The notes below the pieces were generated by a model. The model saw only the letters and a list, made by a program, of their open reading frames with translations. It ran no database searches and had not been told where the DNA came from. Both the position numbers and the translations under genes were made by a program. From an uncultured Clostridium sp. (lineage in GTDB: Bacteria; Bacillota; Clostridia; TANB77; CAG-508): a stretch of 24,330 nucleotides of DNA. Where the stretch lies: assembly GCA_900557045.1 (NCBI GenBank), contig USQY01000022.1, forward strand, positions 1-24,330, in the 5' to 3' direction. Of the stretch, positions 21,475-24,330 are shown piece after piece (position 1 is the stretch's first letter; the number at the start of each line of letters is the position of its first letter).

Positions 21475-22314
21475 CTAAAATATTTCCAGATTTTTGTAGT
21501 GCATATATTCCTCAAATTTTATATGCCATAAATCACTGATTATTTTCTCACTACCATTACTAAATTTATTTATAAATTGTATAAAATCACAACAATAATC
21601 AAATCCGTCTCGTAATGTGTATAAAATTAAATTAGACCATTCTTTACATTCTCTATGATAATTACTCTCTATATAATATTTCTTTACATCTTCAAAATTA
21701 TAATATAACTCCTTTTGCGAGTATTGTATATCGTTTTCTTGAATTGACAGTATTCCATAGGTTGAGTGTGGATTATTATCAACCGAACAACTAATAGCTC
21801 CAGAATTTATAAAATGCTTATTTCTATATATTATATGAAATGGTATATGTGTATGTGCAAATAAATATATGTCGCAAGAAAAATTATCAATTAATTTATC
21901 AAAAACATCGTAACTATTGTTGTTTACTAGTTTTCTGACATTAAAAGGTGTTCCATGTGAAAAACAAATTTTTTTATTTTCAATATTTATGATTTTAAAA
22001 ATTGGTAGTGTTTTTAAAAAAGCTTTATTTTCATCTGTTGTATTAGTATATGCATATAACATGGATTTCATTTGATTAATATCATCCCATGACTTGTTAT
22101 CATAATTTGCAATTGATAAATCTCTATTGCCTGCTATAATATTTTTAGTCTTACTTTTTATTATATCCAATACTTTATCGTTGTCAAAGCCATCCGTTAT
22201 ATAATCCCCACAAAATATAAAATCATCAACATTATATTTTTTTATATCATCTAAAACTGATTTCAATAATAAATAGTTACTATGTACATCATTTATTATT
22301 GCTATTTTTTTCAT
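21475..22314 (-). CDS. Calcineurin-like metallophosphoesterase
   Basis: This protein of about 279 residues starts at an ATG 8 bases after GGAG; upstream in-frame sequence is the tRNA gene and not protein. The dinuclear-metal phosphoesterase motifs appear in order: DVHSN, GDYITDG, GNRDLS, SHGTPF and HTHIPFH, followed by NSGAISCS. It resembles the YfcE/MJ0936-type Metallophos_2 group. A C-terminal extension of about 90 residues, rich in aromatic residues and Cys (CKEWSNLI...YCCDFIQFINKF), is unusual for the short members. The substrate is unknown. It begins 21 bases after the CCA end of tRNA-Leu, so both may share a transcript. Confidence 0.88.
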   Translation of the reverse strand: MKKIAIINDVHSNYLLLKSVLDDIKKYNVDDFIFCGDYITDGFDNDKVLDIIKSKTKNIIAGNRDLSIANYDNKSWDDINQMKSMLYAYTNTTDENKAFLKTLPIFKIINIENKKICFSHGTPFNVRKLVNNNSYDVFDKLIDNFSCDIYLFAHTHIPFHIIYRNKHFINSGAISCSVDNNPHSTYGILSIQENDIQYSQKELYYNFEDVKKYYIESNYHRECKEWSNLILYTLRDGFDYCCDFIQFINKFSNGSEKIISDLWHIKFEEYMHYKNLEIF

Positions 22315-22334
22315 GATTGCTACTCCTTTTTTTA

Positions 22335-22417
22335 TGGTGCCTAAGGTGGGACTCGAACCCACATGGTTTCCCGCTGGATTTTGAATCCAGTGCGTCTGCC
22401 AGTTCCGCCACTCAGGC
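22335..22417 (-). tRNA. tRNA-Leu (anticodon CAA), CCA encoded
   Basis: A full cloverleaf is visible: acceptor GCCTGAG/CTTAGGC with one G-U pair, D arm with GGCGGAAC...GGCAGAC, and anticodon stem CTGGA/TCCAG around loop TTCAAAA (CAA). A long class II variable arm (GCGGGAAACCATG) and the T loop GGGTTCGAGTCCC follow. Discriminator A and a genomic CCA end it. It reads UUG codons. Confidence 0.96.
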
Positions 22418-22432
22418 ATTTATTACTTGATT

Positions 22433-22461
22433 ATAATATCACATGTTATTAATTTTGTCTA
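22433..22461 (-). promoter_or_regulatory. Promoter of tRNA-Leu (and possibly the metallophosphoesterase)
   Basis: TAGACA, a 17-base spacer and TATTAT on the minus strand (an overlapping TATAAT is shifted by three bases), 16-20 bases before the tRNA 5' end. No separate promoter is seen between the tRNA and the following gene. Confidence 0.6.
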
Positions 22462-22578
22462 CAATTATTTTTAACTTTCTTCTTTTTTTAATATTTTTAT
22501 TTTTGTGTTTTCTACTTTTGGTATTTTTTATATTTGATTCATAAACTCCTTATTCCATCGGCAAATATTTTCAAAGCT

Positions 22579-22642
22579 ATTAAAATCTTTACACTTTGAA
22601 AAATTATGAAAAATAATATTTCAAAAGTGTAAAAATTTTAAT
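22579..22642 (-). terminator. Long hairpin after the frameshifted small ORF
   Basis: The arms 22579-22601 and 22619-22642 pair over about 23 bases with one mismatch and one bulge. It lies 8 bases after the stop of the small pseudogene and ahead of the tRNA promoter. It probably terminates transcription from the DUF3006/hydrolase side. Confidence 0.65.
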
Positions 22643-22649
22643 ATTGGTT

Positions 22650-22870
22650 CTACATACCTAATTCCTTATCACCTTCACCTGCTAAGTCTACATATTTTCT
22701 TTTGTACACATATCTTTTACCTTTTTTACTTTGTATACAATCCATCATATGTTCAGGCATTTTACCTTGTTTTCTATAATAATTTATGTGTCCTACTGTT
22801 TTTGCATATCTACCTAAAGGGGTTAATTGAATGTAATAATATTGATTTAAGCATATTGTGCTTTATCCAT
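22650..22870 (-). pseudogene. Frameshifted small conserved-looking ORF, unknown function
   Basis: The minus strand opens ATG (22870) with MDKAQYA then meets a stop. Moved by one base, the sequence runs on without a stop as LNQYYYIQLTPLGRYAKTVG, HINYYRKQGKMPEHMMDCIQ, SKKGKRYVYKRKYVDLAGEG, DKELGM (stop at 22650). The total length of 221 bases is one short of a whole number of codons, so a single missing base near 22850 explains the break. The product would be a basic protein of about 73 residues. I do not recognise the family; the look is of a small phage or chromosomal basic protein. A sequencing error is possible. Confidence 0.5.
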
Positions 22871-22895
22871 TAGGTATAATTAATTTTAGAAGCAT

Positions 22896-23819
22896 TTATT
22901 GATTTGTTTGTATAACTAATATATTTCCACTTTCATCTGTTCTATAAATTGTTGCTCCTAATTTATTATATCTTTCCATTGTTTCTTTATGTGGATGACC
23001 ATAATCATTATTTTTTCCACATGAAATTATAATAAGACTAGGTTTTATCTCATCTAAAAATTTTTGTGATGAGCTTGTTCTTGAACCATGATGTCCTGAT
23101 TTTAATATATCTGTTTGTGGCCAATTTCTAGCTACTTCATTTTCTTTTTCAGCATCACCTGTAAATAAATAACTTGTTCCATCATATTCCATTCTTATTA
23201 CTATTGAACATGCATTTAAGTTCTTCTTGTTATCTTCTATAGACATAATTTCACATTTTGCGTTTCCTACATTAAAAGTATCTCCAACTTTCGGAACTGT
23301 TATTTTTTTCTTTTTATTAGCTATTGCATCTATTACATCTTCGTATGTTTTAGTTGTTGTAGTAGTTTTAGGCATATAAATCGTTCCTACATCTACATTA
23401 TTTATTACATCATCTAAACCGCCTATATGATCTTCGTGTGGATGTGTTCCTACAACATAATCTAATTTCTGTATTCCAATCTTTTTTAAATTATTAACTA
23501 CTAAATCACCATCATCATTATTTCCTGCATCTATTAACATTGATTGTCCATTATTTACTATTAGTATACTATCTGCTTGACCAACATCAAAATAATACAC
23601 TCTTAATGTATTTTCGTTTATATCAATTTTAGATATACATGAGTCTCCTGTTTGAATTGATATATTGTCTAATCCTTGTACACCAACTACTTCTTGACTT
23701 TCCGCAGTAAATTTTTTGAATATACTATCTCCGCCAAAGTATGCTGTAATTATTATTATAATTATGGTCATAATGGTACTAACTAGTTTATTTATACTCT
23801 TTGTACTTTTTTTACTCAT
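22896..23819 (-). CDS. ComEC-like metallo-beta-lactamase-fold hydrolase, membrane-anchored
   Basis: This protein of about 307 residues has a basic N-terminus and one transmembrane helix (TIMTIIIIIITAYFGG), so the catalytic domain is probably outside the cell. The metallo-beta-lactamase fold follows: LRVYYFDVGQADSILI, the metal-binding HPHEDHIGG, SYLFTGDAEKENE, KSGHHGSRTSSS and GHPHKETMERY. This is the arrangement of the C-terminal hydrolase domain of ComEC/Rec2, which degrades DNA strands during uptake, but as a stand-alone protein. The start ATG lies after GGGGGG; a TTG six codons upstream is not needed. It follows the DUF3006 gene by 30 bases, a pairing common in Bacillota. The role is probably extracellular nuclease or phosphodiesterase. 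Confidence 0.9.
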   Translation of the reverse strand: MSKKSTKSINKLVSTIMTIIIIIITAYFGGDSIFKKFTAESQEVVGVQGLDNISIQTGDSCISKIDINENTLRVYYFDVGQADSILIVNNGQSMLIDAGNNDDGDLVVNNLKKIGIQKLDYVVGTHPHEDHIGGLDDVINNVDVGTIYMPKTTTTTKTYEDVIDAIANKKKKITVPKVGDTFNVGNAKCEIMSIEDNKKNLNACSIVIRMEYDGTSYLFTGDAEKENEVARNWPQTDILKSGHHGSRTSSSQKFLDEIKPSLIIISCGKNNDYGHPHKETMERYNKLGATIYRTDESGNILVIQTNQ

Positions 23820-23849
23820 TTGTATTTTGCCCCCCAAAAAAAACTTTCT

Positions 23850-24164
23850 TTAGTCATTAAATAGATTTTTCATTTTATCATTAATTCTTTTTTCTATTTC
23901 TTTTCTTTTTTCCTCATCTATTTCATATTTATTATTTTTAAATCTTAATATATCGCCTTCTTTAACTTGTTCTGGTAGTTTTGATATTTCTATGTTTATC
24001 ATTTTTTTGCTACTTCTATCTTCACATACAGCAAAATCTTCTTCAAATCTATCAACTACTAATATTTTTTCTTTTTCTAATTTTAATTTTATTGTATTAA
24101 TAAACTCTTGAATACAATTATTTTTTTCTTCTGTATACATATTATTTTCTATATTATTTTGCAT
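23850..24164 (-). CDS. DUF3006-family protein
   Basis: This 104-residue protein starts at an ATG 7 bases after GGAGG. The DUF3006 domain (KILVVDRFEEDFAVCEDRSS, then ISKLPEQVKEGDILRF and YEIDEEKRKEIEKRINDKM) occupies the C-terminal two thirds, preceded by about 35 polar residues not usual for the family. No signal peptide is visible. It is the first gene of a two-gene operon with the ComEC-like hydrolase. Function is unknown; the constant pairing suggests it regulates or assists the hydrolase. Upstream DNA (24165-24330) is AT-rich with no gene seen. Confidence 0.88.
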   Translation of the reverse strand: MQNNIENNMYTEEKNNCIQEFINTIKLKLEKEKILVVDRFEEDFAVCEDRSSKKMINIEISKLPEQVKEGDILRFKNNKYEIDEEKRKEIEKRINDKMKNLFND

Positions 24165-24330
24165 AGACAGCCTCCTTTATTTTATACTGCCCCAAATATA
24201 TTATGTTTTTTGTTTAGTAAATCTATCACTTTTTCACACAATTTATTATTATATTAATAAATTTGATTTTTTCATTTGTTTTATTATTTTATTTATTTAA
24301 TATATAAAATTTTTCTTCATATGTTTTATT

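Noticed and set aside
22335..22417. tRNA-Leu as an integration site for the Abi or amidotransferase region
   Set aside because: No second copy of the tRNA 3' end and no tyrosine integrase were seen in the window.
22315..22419. Thirty-five-residue N-terminal extension of the metallophosphoesterase frame
   Set aside because: It is the antisense-free translation of the tRNA-Leu gene itself; the real start with GGAG is at 22314.

Overview
The window looks like the chromosome of a low-GC Gram-positive bacterium, most likely an uncultured gut Clostridia (Bacillota). The grounds are very AT-rich intergenic DNA, strong AGGAGG-type ribosome sites, TTGACA/TATAAT promoters, a CadC/CadA metal operon, an AgrC-like kinase and a DUF3006 + ComEC-like hydrolase pair. 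Genus cannot be fixed from sequence alone. Most genes lie on the minus strand. Only a lipoprotein gene, a sugar amidotransferase and a decayed DUF6512 fragment lie on the plus strand.

Region 1 (1-1842): a truncated acetyltransferase, an orphan OmpR-type response regulator and a TVP38/VTT membrane protein.

Region 2 (1926-6925): the first main discovery. A 1-Cys peroxiredoxin gene is cut in two at its active-site motif (FTPV|CTTE) by a 4.3-kb element bounded by the 10-bp core ACTGGGGTAA. The element carries a large serine recombinase, a 71-residue upstream ORF, a frameshifted BRO-type antirepressor, and a gene of clearly higher G+C. That gene encodes a protein whose C-terminus has the codon pattern of a diversity-generating-retroelement (DGR) target: nine consecutive NNY codons, then a second such cluster, then paired hairpins. 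No reverse transcriptase or template repeat is in the window. It reads as a small mobile cassette that moves a variable-protein gene.

Region 3 (7042-12354): a DUF6512 remnant, a Zn/Cd P-type ATPase with its ArsR/CadC repressor and double operator, an AgrC-like GHKL kinase without a partner regulator, and a small lipoprotein.

Region 4 (12509-18949): a GNAT acetyltransferase apparently fused to a degenerate FtsZ-like domain, an HD hydrolase, metG, glmM, a 27-bp-arm palindrome, and a CNNM/CorC transporter.

Region 5 (19020-20375): the second main discovery. An Abi_2 (AbiD/AbiF) abortive-infection gene lies between two small structured RNAs of the same fold, which differ by compensatory base-pair changes. 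A third candidate RNA lies downstream. The block is enclosed by perfect 33-bp direct repeats and sits just upstream of the corC promoter.

Region 6 (20526-24330): a C-terminally shortened sugar amidotransferase, tRNA-Leu(CAA) with a metallophosphoesterase gene immediately behind it, a frameshifted small ORF, and the DUF3006 / ComEC-like hydrolase operon. Several genes are decayed by single-base frameshifts, which fits an accessory, high-turnover region but could partly reflect assembly errors.
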